Source: Acidobacteriota bacterium (GTDB lineage: Bacteria > Acidobacteriota > Terriglobia > UBA7540). From it: a stretch of DNA of 64,000 nucleotides. The notes beneath the pieces are model-generated. The model had not been told where the DNA came from. It was given only the letters and a program-made list of their open reading frames with translations, and ran no database searches. A program made the translations under genes and the position numbers. Each line of letters starts with the position of its first letter. Positions within the stretch are counted from its first letter, which is position 1. The stretch spans positions 142,927 to 206,926 of the forward strand of contig JAMCXS010000022.1 in NCBI GenBank assembly GCA_023474345.1, written 5' to 3'. This document shows, in pieces, positions 1-10,908 of this stretch.

Positions 1-1352
1 GGAGTTTCATCGACCGGTTCAAGCTCCGCCATCTCGCCGCCAGTGGCGGCGCCCAGTTCCCTGAACTTGCGCGCGGAAGGCAGCACACGGGATTCGAGCG
101 ATCCCACAGCCCTGTTGTAATTGTCCGTCGCGCGCTTAAGAGATGAGCCCACATTTTCAAAATGTCCCAGGAAAGTTCGCACACGGTCATAGAGGTCTTT
201 GCCGAGCTCGCTGATCGCCTGCGCGTTCTGTGCGATCTGTTCCTGTCGCCACCCGAAGGCCACCGCACGCAAAAGAGCGATCAGCGTAGTGGGCGTCGCG
301 ATCACGACGTGTTTCTGCATCCCGTCTTCCATCAGCGTCCGATCCTGTTCAATCGCGGCGCTGAAAAACGATTCCCCGGGCAGAAAGAGCACCACAATTT
401 CCGGTGCCGGGTCAAACTGGTCCCAGTAAGCCTTCGTTGCGAGTTCCTTCATCCGTTCCCGGACAAGCTGTGCGTGCCGGGCAAGCTTAGCCCTACGCTC
501 ATCTTCGGTGGGCGCCGCTGCCGCATCGAGGAAGGCCTGGAGGGGCGCCTTGGCATCGACGGCGATCTCGCGGCCATTGGGCAGATGAACAATCATGTCC
601 GGCCGCTGCCGGCCCGCCTCGGATTCAAAATTTTCCTGCTCGGTAAAATCACAGTGCTCCGACATGCCGGCCAGTTCTGCCACGCGCCGAAGCGTCATTT
701 CTCCCCAGCGGCCTCGCACTTGCGGCCCTCCTTTGAGAGCATTGGCCAGCGTCCCGGTTTCCTTTTGCAACTGCTGATTCAGCGTCGCCAGGTTGCGGAG
801 CTGTTCTTCCAGCGAGCCGTAGGCACTCTGTCGGGTTTTTTCCATCTCCTGGATTTGCGCTTCGTATCGCTTGAGAGTCTCCACAAGCGGGCTGACGAGG
901 CCCTTGATGGCTTGTTCGCGAGTTTCGAGTTCGCCTTTCGCCCGAGCCTGGATAGTTTCAAAAGTACTGCGCGCCAAAGTGATGAAGGCCTGGTTGTTGC
1001 TCTTAAGGGCTTCTGCGGATAGCGCCTGAAAGGCATCGGCGAGTTTGATCCGGGCTTCTTCGAGCAGGCGTTTCTGGTCTTCAAGGTTTGCCTGCGTTTC
1101 CTTTAGCCTTGTTTCCGCTGCCACGCGAAGATTGGTTTCGTTCCTGGCTTCCTGCTCGCTCCTGTCCAGCTTTGCCTCGACTTCTGTAACGTGAGCCCGA
1201 AGTTCAGCGATTGTGCTTTCGGCGGCTTTTGTTTTCCCTTCGGCTTCGATTTGCAGCGCGGAAAGAATAGAGTTCCGGCGCAGGCTGGCCAGCAGCCATC
1301 CGATCAGGACGCCGATTGCTATACCGGAAATGAACAAGATCCACAGATTCAT
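1..1352 (-). CDS. rmuC: DNA recombination protein RmuC (3' end cut by window edge)
   Basis: The reading frame starts at ATG 1352 and runs off the left edge, giving about 450 visible residues. Residues about 3-20 form one hydrophobic anchor (LFISGIAIGVLIGWLLA). A long Ala/Glu/Arg-rich coiled coil follows to about residue 150. The RmuC domain comes next, with GRWGEMTLRRVAELAGM, then VDAKAPLQAF, then VVLFLPGESFFSAAIEQD and VIATPTTLIALLRAVAFGW. The family is thought to be a membrane-tethered PD-(D/E)XK-type nuclease or structural protein that limits DNA inversions and recombination. The start is supported by GGAGGGAA just upstream. The gene lies downstream of the helicase on the same strand, after a 364-bp gap, so co-transcription is uncertain. 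Confidence 0.93.
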   Translation of the reverse strand, partial: MNLWILFISGIAIGVLIGWLLASLRRNSILSALQIEAEGKTKAAESTIAELRAHVTEVEAKLDRSEQEARNETNLRVAAETRLKETQANLEDQKRLLEEARIKLADAFQALSAEALKSNNQAFITLARSTFETIQARAKGELETREQAIKGLVSPLVETLKRYEAQIQEMEKTRQSAYGSLEEQLRNLATLNQQLQKETGTLANALKGGPQVRGRWGEMTLRRVAELAGMSEHCDFTEQENFESEAGRQRPDMIVHLPNGREIAVDAKAPLQAFLDAAAAPTEDERRAKLARHAQLVRERMKELATKAYWDQFDPAPEIVVLFLPGESFFSAAIEQDRTLMEDGMQKHVVIATPTTLIALLRAVAFGWRQEQIAQNAQAISELGKDLYDRVRTFLGHFENVGSSLKRATDNYNRAVGSLESRVLPSARKFRELGAATGGEMAELEPVDET

Positions 1353-1716
1353 AAGTTCCCTCCGTCTCGAGAGCCCTGCCATTCACAGTCGCGGCCAGGC
1401 GATGCGGACAGTTTGAGCTGAAAATCGCCCGCCCTAATCCGCACAATCCATAAAATTTCTGGCCAAACCGCAAGAGAGTGGAATGATTCGCGGTTGCGAA
1501 CCGATTTCCCGGTCTCAGCAGGAAGTGGCACACAACTAAAAAAGAATCGTACGCGGAGCGCGCAGAGAGCAATTCGGCACGAAGGACACAGAGTCCTGAG
1601 AAGGGGTGCACCCTTTCTCCTATGTGTTCTTCGTGCTGATGGCTACCCTTCGTAACGCGCTCCAATCCCTCTTCGGCCTCCGTGTTAAACGTTGCGCCAT
1701 CTACGAATAATTTGGA
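1353..1716. other. Gene-free gap between the helicase gene and rmuC
   Basis: No credible coding frame is visible in these 364 bases. The main content is the long imperfect palindrome listed at 1574-1639. The rest is unstructured as far as I can see. Confidence 0.6.
1574..1639. repeat. Long imperfect palindrome (hairpin)
   Basis: The arms 1574-1593 and 1620-1639 match at 17 of 20 positions as an inverted repeat, and two of the three mismatches are G-U compatible. Between them lies a second, inner palindrome (1598-1619) centred on GGGTGCACCC. No T-run follows on either strand, so a classical Rho-independent terminator is not obvious. It could be a structured RNA between the two minus-strand genes or an interspersed repeat. 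Confidence 0.6.
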
Positions 1717-4653
1717 TTAAAAATCCTCCTCGTGGGCAGGGCAAATCGCAACAAACTCGCAGTACTTGCAGACAAAACCTGGCGTGGGCGGGAAGGTCAT
1801 CCGGCGGATTTCGTCTGCCACCGCAAGAATCTTCTGCTGAACTCCTTCCAGTTCCTTTTGCGTTCTCACACTGACCACCGGCTGGTTGTTGGTGAGGTTA
1901 TAGAAAATCAAGCTTTGAGGATCGAGCCCCATCTGATTGCGCGCGGCCAGCGCATAAACGGAAAGCTGCAGGCTTTTGTCCGCGTCTTTCTGCGTGCGGG
2001 GGCGTCCTGTCTTGTAATCGATCAGCTGCACCAAGGCCGGTTCGCGTGGCTGGACAGGATTAATCTGATCGATGCGCCCTTCGAGCACGACCTCGTTGAT
2101 GTCGAGTTCGAAGTGAACTTCCGTGCGCACGCTTTCCGCGGCGATCGGAATCGCGTTGTGACGCTCCGTGAATTCACGAAGCTGGCTGAGTCCGGACCTC
2201 TTGTACGTTTCTTCCTGGTAGGAATCTTCAAAGCCAACGCTTTTCCATGAGCTGAGGTAAAACCGGCTCAAGTCGTCAAAGGAGACCTCGCCTTCCTTCC
2301 GAAGCTTGAAATAATGGCGTACGGACTGATGCATGATGTTGCCGAACGTCAGCGCCGCCTGCGGGCCTGTCGGAATATGGTAGAGGTGGCTGAATTTGAA
2401 CTTTAACGGGCATTCAAGATAAGTCTCAATGGCCGTCGCGCTGAGGCGAAGCTTGCCGTCGCAATCTGCGGCCGAGACGGCTTGCGCCCATTCCGCCAGC
2501 GGAGGATGAACGGCATCCGGCGCAGGGAAAGGTTCTCCAAAGAGGCTTTGCTGCACCCCGAAGTTGCTTTTAATGGGTGTTCGTGAGGGAGTCTTTACCG
2601 GCACTGCTATCTCGGGAATAGCTTCGAGGTCAATCTCTTCAATGTCCCTGGCCCGCACTACCGGATCAGAAAGCAAATCGTCGATAAAGACCGAAGTTTT
2701 CTTGCCTTTCATGCCGACGCTCGAAACATAGAGCCGCTCGCGCGCGCGGGTCATCGCAACGTAAAAAAGCCTACGTTCTTCTTCCAGATGAAGATTGAGT
2801 GGCGGCACGGGACCGTTGCGAAGTTCATCGGGAAATTCGATGACAGGTTTCTGCTCGCTATGAGGGAAACGACGTGGCACGACACTGAGAATGAAGACAG
2901 CAGGAAATTCCAAGCCTTTGGCCGCATGAATTGTCATCATCTGAACTGCATTCACAGGTCCCTCGGGCTCCGGCGCTTCGATTTTTCCGCCGGCTTCCAG
3001 AAAGTAGCCGAAATATTCCATGAACTCCGGCAGCTTCCGTGTTTCGCTCTTCTCTTCCCAACCGGACATAAACTTTTGGAAGGCCTCGAGGCAGGCCGCG
3101 TCAGTGCTCCCAGGAAGAAACTTTAGCTCCAAGAGTTCGGTCATCTGATCCAGAAGCGAGGTCACCGGGACATATTCAGCCTTCTTCCTCAGCTCGCCGA
3201 GAATGGATTTCAATTCCTGCCAGCGCGTATTTTCCAGATCGGCTTTGAAAAGGGACCGCTCCATCTCACGGATGGCATCGTAGATTGAACATCGATTTCT
3301 TGCCGCCTGTTTGCGAAGGTCCAGCGCCAGCTTTTCAGGAACCTTCCAGCGGCGCGCCAGGAGTACCCGCGTCAGGCTGACATTGTCGTGCGGAGAATGC
3401 ACCAGGCGCAGGTAAGCCAAAAGGTCGCGAATAATGGAGGACGAAAGCAGTGAGAGCCCGCGGATTACAAAAGGAATTTTCCTCCGGCGGAATTCGCGCA
3501 CCAGCAGGTCGCGATGGCTGTGAGCTCGGTAGAGAATCGCGATGTCGCTGAAAGCCGTTTTCCTTTGAACCCAATCCTGTACCAGTCCTGCAACCCCGTT
3601 TGCCTCGACGGCATAGTCGGGAGATGAGAGAAGAAGAATGCTTAAGCCTTCCGGATTCTGAGTGACGAGTTTCGGCTTGGCGCCATTCCTCTCATTCTGG
3701 GCGATGACGACGTCGGAAGCCCGAAGGATTCTCCTGCTAGAGCGGTAGTTGCGGTTGAGAAAAACCTCGCTGTAGCCAGGATACTCTTTTTTGAACATCT
3801 CGAAGGTTCCGTGCGCAGCTCCACGGAAGCGATAGATCGCCTGATCTGGATCACCGACCGCCGTGATGTTATGGGGCGGCCCAACCAGGCGCTTCAGCAG
3901 TTGAACTTGGCCGTAATTGCTGTCCTGAAACTCATCGACCAGGATGTACCGGAACTGCCGGCGGTATTGCTCAAGAGTTTCTGGCTCGCGGTCCCAGAGT
4001 TGGACGGTTTCGCTGATGAGCGTACCCAGGCTCGAATAGCCGGCGTCCTCAATCAAGCGGCGGCTGGTGCGGAAAACACGCGCGAGTTCCTGTTGCTTTC
4101 TGAGTCCTTCCTGCTGGAGCACGCGCTCGGCCGGATCAAGTCCTGCCACGCGGGCCTGAAATTCGCTCTCGAGTTTATGGACGTAGCCTTCAAAGTCATC
4201 TGACCCGACAAGTTCTTCCTGGCACTGTGAGAAAAAATTATTCAAGTCGTGCAGGAAAGCTCCCGGCGCGGCAAGTTTTTGGTAATACTCCAGCCCCAGA
4301 TCCTCTATGCGACGGCGAAGAAAAATCCAGACATCAACCTTGTCGAGCAGTTTGCGCTCAAAATGGCGTTGGAGGAGCACGGAGTAACAAAACGAGTGAA
4401 AAGTGGAAATGTGAGGGCTTGTATCAAGGCCGGGCAGCGCTTCCTTCACCCGGCTCTTCATTTCTCCTGCCGCCTTGTCGGTGAACGTCAGTGCCAGGAT
4501 ATTTTCCGGCTGAAGGGCCGGCACATTTTCGAGAAGGTAGACAATTCGCTGAGTGATGACCCGGGTTTTTCCGCTTCCGGGCCCCGCAATGACCAAGAGT
4601 GGTCCCTCGCCGTATTCGACCGCTCTCCGCTGCTCAGGGTTGAGATCGTACAT
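1717..4653 (-). CDS. UvrD/PcrA-type ATP-dependent DNA helicase with C-terminal PD-(D/E)XK nuclease domain
   Basis: This 978-residue protein begins with the Q-motif and Walker A (GPGSGKT, residues 24-30). Helicase motifs follow: LVDEFQDSNYGQ (motif II), VGDPDQAIYRFRGA (III), LNRNYRS (IV), MTIHAAKGLEFPAVFI (V) and FYVAMTRARERLYV (VI). After about residue 720 a RecB/Cas4-like nuclease domain appears, with YLECPLKFKFSHLY, LEGRIDQI and VQLIDYKTGRP. It ends in a C-x2-C-x5-C cluster (FVCKYCEFVAICPAH) which, with the upstream Cys of YLECP, could ligate an iron-sulfur cluster as in AddB and AdnA. The likely role is double-strand break end processing or repair. It is not a plain UvrD, which lacks the nuclease. 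The minus-strand start ATG 4653 is divergent from eno. Confidence 0.93.
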   Translation of the reverse strand: MYDLNPEQRRAVEYGEGPLLVIAGPGSGKTRVITQRIVYLLENVPALQPENILALTFTDKAAGEMKSRVKEALPGLDTSPHISTFHSFCYSVLLQRHFERKLLDKVDVWIFLRRRIEDLGLEYYQKLAAPGAFLHDLNNFFSQCQEELVGSDDFEGYVHKLESEFQARVAGLDPAERVLQQEGLRKQQELARVFRTSRRLIEDAGYSSLGTLISETVQLWDREPETLEQYRRQFRYILVDEFQDSNYGQVQLLKRLVGPPHNITAVGDPDQAIYRFRGAAHGTFEMFKKEYPGYSEVFLNRNYRSSRRILRASDVVIAQNERNGAKPKLVTQNPEGLSILLLSSPDYAVEANGVAGLVQDWVQRKTAFSDIAILYRAHSHRDLLVREFRRRKIPFVIRGLSLLSSSIIRDLLAYLRLVHSPHDNVSLTRVLLARRWKVPEKLALDLRKQAARNRCSIYDAIREMERSLFKADLENTRWQELKSILGELRKKAEYVPVTSLLDQMTELLELKFLPGSTDAACLEAFQKFMSGWEEKSETRKLPEFMEYFGYFLEAGGKIEAPEPEGPVNAVQMMTIHAAKGLEFPAVFILSVVPRRFPHSEQKPVIEFPDELRNGPVPPLNLHLEEERRLFYVAMTRARERLYVSSVGMKGKKTSVFIDDLLSDPVVRARDIEEIDLEAIPEIAVPVKTPSRTPIKSNFGVQQSLFGEPFPAPDAVHPPLAEWAQAVSAADCDGKLRLSATAIETYLECPLKFKFSHLYHIPTGPQAALTFGNIMHQSVRHYFKLRKEGEVSFDDLSRFYLSSWKSVGFEDSYQEETYKRSGLSQLREFTERHNAIPIAAESVRTEVHFELDINEVVLEGRIDQINPVQPREPALVQLIDYKTGRPRTQKDADKSLQLSVYALAARNQMGLDPQSLIFYNLTNNQPVVSVRTQKELEGVQQKILAVADEIRRMTFPPTPGFVCKYCEFVAICPAHEEDF

Positions 4654-4765
4654 GGGGAATCGTTAGACATTATTCCGCCATTTGTGACCGCGAGGCAAGC
4701 GCCTGTCAGTGGTCGCTGATTCTCAAGAACGAGCGTGCATAGATCACTGCATTCGGAAGGCTTTA

Positions 4766-4774
4766 TGTTACAAT
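4766..4774 (+). promoter_or_regulatory. Candidate extended -10 promoter for eno
   Basis: An extended -10 element TG-T-TACAAT lies at 4766-4774, about 35 bases before the GTG start of eno. The -35 region is poor, as expected for an extended -10 promoter. Prediction by motif only. Confidence 0.4.
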
Positions 4775-4809
4775 AACCGGTTTTGATATTTATTAAAGGA
4801 GCGACCTGA

Positions 4810-6093
<1,284 letters not shown>

Positions 6094-6531
6094 AGTCAGG
6101 GACTAGGGATCAGCGGTTAGTGGTTGGGGATCAGCGTTCTGCGTCAATGGCCCATTCAGTAGGAACCATTTATTGTCACGGCGCGATATACGTGGTGAGT
6201 GTAACCGATTTCCTCCATCCATAACTCCCCTCGGGCTGTCATGAAGCCGCGCCGAGCCATGTCAAGCGGTTTGGGCAACTCAGCGACAGCCCTTTTCACT
6301 TCGGGCGTAAACACCTGTGTGTAGGATCGGGGAAGTTCGCCCCTTTTTCATATTTTTTGCCAGAGTGCCTCAAAATTTCCTTTATTGCGATGCGAAGACG
6401 CGAGCTCTTGCGCCGGGCCTGGAACGAGAAAATAAAAGACTAATGAAGGGCGCCCTCAGGAGTCCCTGCAGCCATCTTCTTGATATTGGGAGGAGTAAAA
6501 GGGCAACGCAACTCCCACCAGACTTTCACAG
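6094..6531. other. Gene-free gap between convergent eno and gpmA
   Basis: These 438 bases hold no convincing gene. A short GGGG/CCCC stem followed by TTTTT sits at 6329-6348 and could weakly terminate plus-strand transcription. It is 236 bases beyond the eno stop, so this is tentative. Confidence 0.45.
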
Positions 6532-7284
6532 CTAACGCTGCTTCGCTTTTCCCTGGTTCGCCACGGCTTCCATGGCGGCTTTGATGCGTTCGGGATCACC
6601 GAGATAGTAGTGCTTCACGGGTTTCAAATTGTCATCGAGTTCATAGACGAGCGGCACACCGGTGGGAATGTTCAGCCCAACGATGTCGCTGTCCGGCACT
6701 TGGTCAAGGAATTTTACCAGTGCGCGTAGACTATTGCCGTGCGCGGCTACCAGCACGCGCTTGCCCGAGCGGACGTCCGGTGCGATGGCCTCATGCCAGC
6801 AGGGCAGGAATCGCGCTACCGTATCTTTTAAGCATTCGGCCAGTGGGAGTTGGTCCTTTGGCAGGCTCCGGTAGCGCGCGTCACGGCCGGGATAACGTGG
6901 ATCGTTTTCATCGAGCGCGGGCGGGCGAACGTCATAGCTGCGCCGCCAGAGCCTGACCTGCTCGTCCCCGTACTTCGCCGCCGTCTGGGCTTTATTCAAT
7001 CCTTGAAGCGCGCCGTAATGCCGCTCGTTGAGACGCCAGTCGCGCAGCACAGGAATCCACATCAAATCCATCTCGTCGAGCGCGATCCAAAGCGTGCGGA
7101 TGGCGCGCTTGAGCACCGAGGTGTACGCGACATCAAACGCATAATCACCCTGCTTCAGGAGCTTACCCGCTTCCCGAGCTTCTTCAAGGCCGCGCTCAGA
7201 CAAATCTACGTCTGTCCAGCCCGTGAACAGATTTTCTTTGTTCCAGACACTTTCTCCATGCCGTAGCAAAACGAGCTTATACAT
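6532..7284 (-). CDS. gpmA: 2,3-bisphosphoglycerate-dependent phosphoglycerate mutase
   Basis: The enzyme interconverts 3- and 2-phosphoglycerate. The protein has 250 residues. It starts with [20 protein letters not shown], where the histidine of RHG is the residue phosphorylated in the family. [13 protein letters not shown] carries the catalytic glutamate, and [17 protein letters not shown] carries the second active-site histidine. This is the cofactor-dependent (dPGM) type, not the manganese-dependent GpmI. It converges on eno. The ATG at 7284 fits the family N-terminus exactly. Confidence 0.98.
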   Translation of the reverse strand: MYKLVLLRHGESVWNKENLFTGWTDVDLSERGLEEAREAGKLLKQGDYAFDVAYTSVLKRAIRTLWIALDEMDLMWIPVLRDWRLNERHYGALQGLNKAQTAAKYGDEQVRLWRRSYDVRPPALDENDPRYPGRDARYRSLPKDQLPLAECLKDTVARFLPCWHEAIAPDVRSGKRVLVAAHGNSLRALVKFLDQVPDSDIVGLNIPTGVPLVYELDDNLKPVKHYYLGDPERIKAAMEAVANQGKAKQR

Positions 7285-7646
7285 TAATGAAGACCCTTTC
7301 TGTCGTTGCGCCAGCTTCTTGCTGGCAATGCCTGAGAAATGCTACCCCGATGGTAGCGCTACCAACAGCCAGCGTTCCCGCCTTATATGTCATCATGAAA
7401 ACGGGATTTCCTGCGTGCGGGAGCCACTCTCCAATTTATCATTTTCTGAGTACCTTTCGACAAGAAAACAACTTGCGTCCGGTAAAGGCAAACAGCGTTC
7501 ATCCCATTTGGCTTCGAGGCTGGAAACCAGGACGAGCGCCGTTCGCCCCTATATGGGGCCCACGACAATCCGTAGCGGTCAAGTTTTGACACCCCAGTAG
7601 CCCTATGCGATAATTTGATACGAGGATTAAAAGCACAAACCACCGA
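7285..7646. other. Divergent intergenic region between gpmA and the TPR gene
   Basis: This gap separates two divergently transcribed genes. It contains the strong plus-strand promoter listed at 7586-7614. No coding frame in it looks real. Short inverted CCCC-TATATGGGG sequence occurs near 7547-7560. Confidence 0.5.
7586..7614 (+). promoter_or_regulatory. Consensus sigma-70-type promoter for the secreted TPR gene
   Basis: A perfect -35 TTGACA (7586-7591) is separated by 17 bases from the -10 GATAAT (7609-7614). Predicted transcription start is near 7621, about 26 bases before ATG 7647. This is one of the closest-to-consensus promoters seen in the window. Confidence 0.75.
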
Positions 7647-9737
7647 ATGACGGGAAAAACAATGAGAATTTGGGCGGCTGGTATCAGCCTTTTTTTGTTT
7701 GGAGCCATAACTCTGGCAGGGGCTCAGGCGCCAGCGGAAGGAAAGACGGACCAATCTGCGGCCCAGGTTCCGGCGACGCCGGACCACGCCGCAGCCTATT
7801 ACCATTACATGCTCGCCCAACGCTACAAGGAACTGGCGGGAATCTACAACAGTGGCGAATATGTGGAACGGGCTATTTCCGAATACAAGAAGGCCATCGA
7901 AGCTGATCCTTCCTCGCTATTTCTGCGTGTCCAACTGGGGGAACTTTATTGGCGTATAAGCCGCGTTTCGGACGCCATCAATGAGGCCCAATCGGTCCTG
8001 AAAATAAATCCCAACGACGTTGAGGCCCATCGGCTGCTGGCTCACATTTACTTGGGAAGCATGGGTGCCTCGCAACCCGGTACATCGATCCAGGAAATGC
8101 TTCAAAAGACCATTGTCCAGCTTGAGGCGGTAACCCGGCTCGACCCCAAGGACATGGAGTCAGCGCTGATCTTGGGACGTCTCTATAAACTTAATAACGA
8201 ACCGCAGAAAGCCGAAGACATCTTTAAGAAGGTTCTCCAGGAAAAGCCGGATTCCCGCCGTGTGCTGGTTAACCTGACACAGCTTTATTTCGATCAAGGC
8301 CAGTACCAGAAAATCATTGACCTGCTCAAGGATATCCCTGATAGCAGAATGGATCCATCGTTGCTGTACTTGCTGGGCAGTGCCTATACGCAGAACCGCG
8401 ACCTCAACCGAGCCGAGGAAGTTTTTAAAAAGGCACTGGAGAGGGAGCCTGACAGTCAGGACATTCGCCGGGCTTACGCCGATGCGCTTATGGATCACGG
8501 CAAGATGCAGCAAGCCCGCGATCAGCTTGAAGCAATTTTGAAGGTAAGCCCGGAAGATGGTTCGACTTACCTTCGTCTCGGGGAACTTGACCGCAAGATG
8601 GGCCGGTTCGACGACGCGCGTAAGGACTTTGAACGGGCCGCAACCCTCGCGCCTGACAACCTTGAAGTGCCTTACCAGCAAGCTCTTTTGGAAGACACCC
8701 TGGGCAATGACGATCAGGCGGTGACGATTCTGGAAGGCTTGCTGAAGAAAACTGCGAAGCCAGACGGGAAATACAATCCGGCGGAAGCCAATAATCGGGC
8801 GGTTTTCTTGCAACAGATAGGGTTGATTTATCGGTCTCAGGAAAAGTACGCGAAAGCCATCGAAACTTTTCAAAGCATCGCGGCCTTAGGTAACGGCCAG
8901 GCGACCCGGGGCGCGGCCCTGATCATAGAGACCTACCAGCTAAATCGGCAGCTGGGAAAAGCCATGGCCGAGGTCAACAAAGCTATTCAGGAGCACCCGC
9001 ATAATCAGCAGCTTCGAATGCAGCGCGCCTCGTTGCTGGGTGAGCAGGGCCACCGGGATGAGGCCGTCAAGCAGCTCACGGGAATGCTCAACAATACTCC
9101 TGAGGACCGTGACATTTACCTTGCCATCGCCCAGATCTATTCGCAGGCCAAGCTATATCCTAAGGCTGAGACCTATATCCAGAAGGCGCTGGCATTAGGT
9201 GGCAGTCCTGATGACCAGGAGTATGCCCGGTTCATGCTGGGCTCGGTTTATGAGCGTGAGAAGAAATATGATCTGGCGGAAGAACAGTTCAAGCAGGTCT
9301 TGGCAGTGGACCCACTGAACGACGCCGCCGCCAACTATCTGGGCTATATGCTGGCGGATCGCGGTGTGCGGCTTGAGGAGTCGGTTCATTACATCGAGAA
9401 GGCTTTGCAACTCGAACCTAATAACGGGGCTTACCTTGATAGCCTGGGCTGGGCCTACTACAAGATGAACCGGTTCGACCAGGCCGTGGTCCCATTGCAG
9501 AAGGCCGTCCAACTGATTTCCGACGACCCAACCATTCGTGAACACCTTGGCTATGTGTACCTGGCGCTCGGTAAAAAAGCGCAAGCGCAGAAAGAATGGG
9601 AACACGCTTTAAGGATCTGGCGGAAGGCAGACACAAGCGATTTTGGGCCGGAACAAGCTGCCAAGCTCCGCAAGAAGCTCAACCACCTGAAGCACGAGTT
9701 GGGTCACCAGGTATCCTCCGCAGCCCAGAATCAGTAG
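7647..9737 (+). CDS. Secreted tetratricopeptide-repeat protein
   Basis: This protein of 696 residues has a signal peptide (hydrophobic WAAGISLFLFGAITLAGAQA) followed by TPR repeats along almost its full length. Examples are AISEYKKAIEADPSSLFLRVQLGELY, AEEVFKKALEREPDSQDIRRAYADAL split over repeats, AEEQFKQVLAVDPLNDAAANYLGYMLADRG, and a final block with LDSLGWAYYKMNRFDQAVVPLQKA. That last block resembles the C-terminus of outer-membrane TPR lipoproteins and assembly factors. It probably acts as a periplasmic scaffold, and the partner is unknown. An alternative start is ATG 7662 (MRIWAAG), which gives a cleaner signal peptide. Neither start has an obvious Shine-Dalgarno site. ispE follows after 61 bases on the same strand. 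Confidence 0.88.
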   Translation: MTGKTMRIWAAGISLFLFGAITLAGAQAPAEGKTDQSAAQVPATPDHAAAYYHYMLAQRYKELAGIYNSGEYVERAISEYKKAIEADPSSLFLRVQLGELYWRISRVSDAINEAQSVLKINPNDVEAHRLLAHIYLGSMGASQPGTSIQEMLQKTIVQLEAVTRLDPKDMESALILGRLYKLNNEPQKAEDIFKKVLQEKPDSRRVLVNLTQLYFDQGQYQKIIDLLKDIPDSRMDPSLLYLLGSAYTQNRDLNRAEEVFKKALEREPDSQDIRRAYADALMDHGKMQQARDQLEAILKVSPEDGSTYLRLGELDRKMGRFDDARKDFERAATLAPDNLEVPYQQALLEDTLGNDDQAVTILEGLLKKTAKPDGKYNPAEANNRAVFLQQIGLIYRSQEKYAKAIETFQSIAALGNGQATRGAALIIETYQLNRQLGKAMAEVNKAIQEHPHNQQLRMQRASLLGEQGHRDEAVKQLTGMLNNTPEDRDIYLAIAQIYSQAKLYPKAETYIQKALALGGSPDDQEYARFMLGSVYEREKKYDLAEEQFKQVLAVDPLNDAAANYLGYMLADRGVRLEESVHYIEKALQLEPNNGAYLDSLGWAYYKMNRFDQAVVPLQKAVQLISDDPTIREHLGYVYLALGKKAQAQKEWEHALRIWRKADTSDFGPEQAAKLRKKLNHLKHELGHQVSSAAQNQ

Positions 9738-9798
9738 CCGGAACGATCGATTTCCAAAACTAGCGACCTTTAAGAACAGGCGCAACCCTGCCGCTCCC

Positions 9799-10692
9799 TT
9801 GAAAAAAAACATCCAAGTTCGCGCTTTTGCCAAGGTAAACCTGGGGCTCAAGGTCCTTGGCAGTCGACCGGACGGCTACCATGAGATTCGAACCGTCTAT
9901 CAGACGGTGAGCCTTTCGGACAAGATGGAGGTGTCAATTTCCCTTCGCCAAGGTGAGATCAGCCTAGAATGCGACCAGCCCGCGCTTCCCTCCGGACCCA
10001 CGAATCTTGTGTATCGCGCGGCGGCGCTCTGGCGGCGGGCACGAGGTTTTAAGGGCGGCGTCAAGCTACGGCTTGAGAAAAGGATTCCTGTGGGGGCGGG
10101 CTTGGGAGGCGGGAGCAGCGATGCTGCGATCACCCTATTGGCGCTGGAACGCCTGACCGGAAATCACTTGGACTCTCCGGCCTTATTCGAGCTGGCGGCG
10201 GGCCTCGGGTCCGATGTGCCGCTTTTCCTCGAAGGAGGGCGTGTGCTCGGTTGCGGCCGTGGCGAGGAGGTTTATCCTCTTGCTGACCTTCCGCGCCGGT
10301 CTTGCCTGATTGCCTTTCCCGGTTTTGAGGTTTTAACGGCTGAAGCTTATAAAGCGGTCGATTTGCAATTGACGTCAAGTGATGAAAAACGTAGAATGAA
10401 TGCTTTGGGCAAGCGGTCACCTTTTCCCTTGGAAGAATGGGGGCCGGCCGAAAACGACTTTGAAGCGTTCGTTTTCGCAAGGTGGCCTGAGCTGGCGAAA
10501 GTTAAGCGCCAGCTTATCCGGGCCGGGGCCGAAACAGCCTCCCTGACGGGTAGTGGTTCAGCGCTCTACGCCGTCTTTGCAACCGCCCAACAAACAGATC
10601 GCGCTGCGAGATTCATACCTGCGGAATGGCAGGTCTTCAGGGTTCGGACCCTTTTTCGCGCCGAGTATCGTCGCCGGATTTTTGTCGGATAG
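9799..10692 (+). CDS. ispE: 4-diphosphocytidyl-2-C-methyl-D-erythritol kinase
   Basis: This GHMP-family kinase phosphorylates CDP-methylerythritol in the non-mevalonate isoprenoid pathway. The protein has 297 residues. Evidence is the N-terminal AFAKVNLGLKVLGSRPDGYHE, the ATP-binding loop PVGAGLGGGSSDAA, GSDVPLFLEGGRVLGCGRGE, and the C-terminal SLTGSGSALYAVF. The apparent start is TTG 9799, chosen because the family N-terminus begins a few residues later and no ATG or GTG fits. It is followed by tRNA-Gln and prs, an arrangement I associate with several deep-branching Gram-negative phyla. Confidence 0.96.
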   Translation: MKKNIQVRAFAKVNLGLKVLGSRPDGYHEIRTVYQTVSLSDKMEVSISLRQGEISLECDQPALPSGPTNLVYRAAALWRRARGFKGGVKLRLEKRIPVGAGLGGGSSDAAITLLALERLTGNHLDSPALFELAAGLGSDVPLFLEGGRVLGCGRGEEVYPLADLPRRSCLIAFPGFEVLTAEAYKAVDLQLTSSDEKRRMNALGKRSPFPLEEWGPAENDFEAFVFARWPELAKVKRQLIRAGAETASLTGSGSALYAVFATAQQTDRAARFIPAEWQVFRVRTLFRAEYRRRIFVG

Positions 10693-10800
10693 CTCGGCGA
10701 GTCGGCGCAAAGAGCGCTTTGAGCGAGCGTAAAGACATTTGCATGGGTGCGAGGAACCGAATTCGCATGGTGGTGATTTATAGACGTCGGAGCAGGGTGC

Positions 10801-10874
10801 TGGGAGGTCGTCCAGTGGTAGGACACATGCCTTTGGAGCATGGAACCCTGGTTCGAATCCAGGCCTCCCAGCCA
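10801..10874 (+). tRNA. tRNA-Gln (anticodon TTG)
   Basis: The cloverleaf folds completely. The 7-bp acceptor is TGGGAGG/CCTCCCA, with the weak T1-A72 pair typical of glutamine tRNA. The D stem is GTCC/GGAC. The anticodon stem is CATGC/GCATG around loop CTTTGGA, which gives anticodon TTG. The variable loop is four bases and the T stem is CCTGG/CCAGG with loop TTCGAAT. The discriminator is G and the CCA end is encoded. It lies between ispE and prs. Confidence 0.97.
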
Positions 10875-10908
10875 AGTTTGGAATGTCTCGAGTTCAAAGG
10901 TGAGTGCG

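Noticed and set aside
6317..6535. A 72-codon frame between eno and gpmA
   Set aside because: Short, no ribosome site, and it overlaps the end of gpmA. Likely non-coding.
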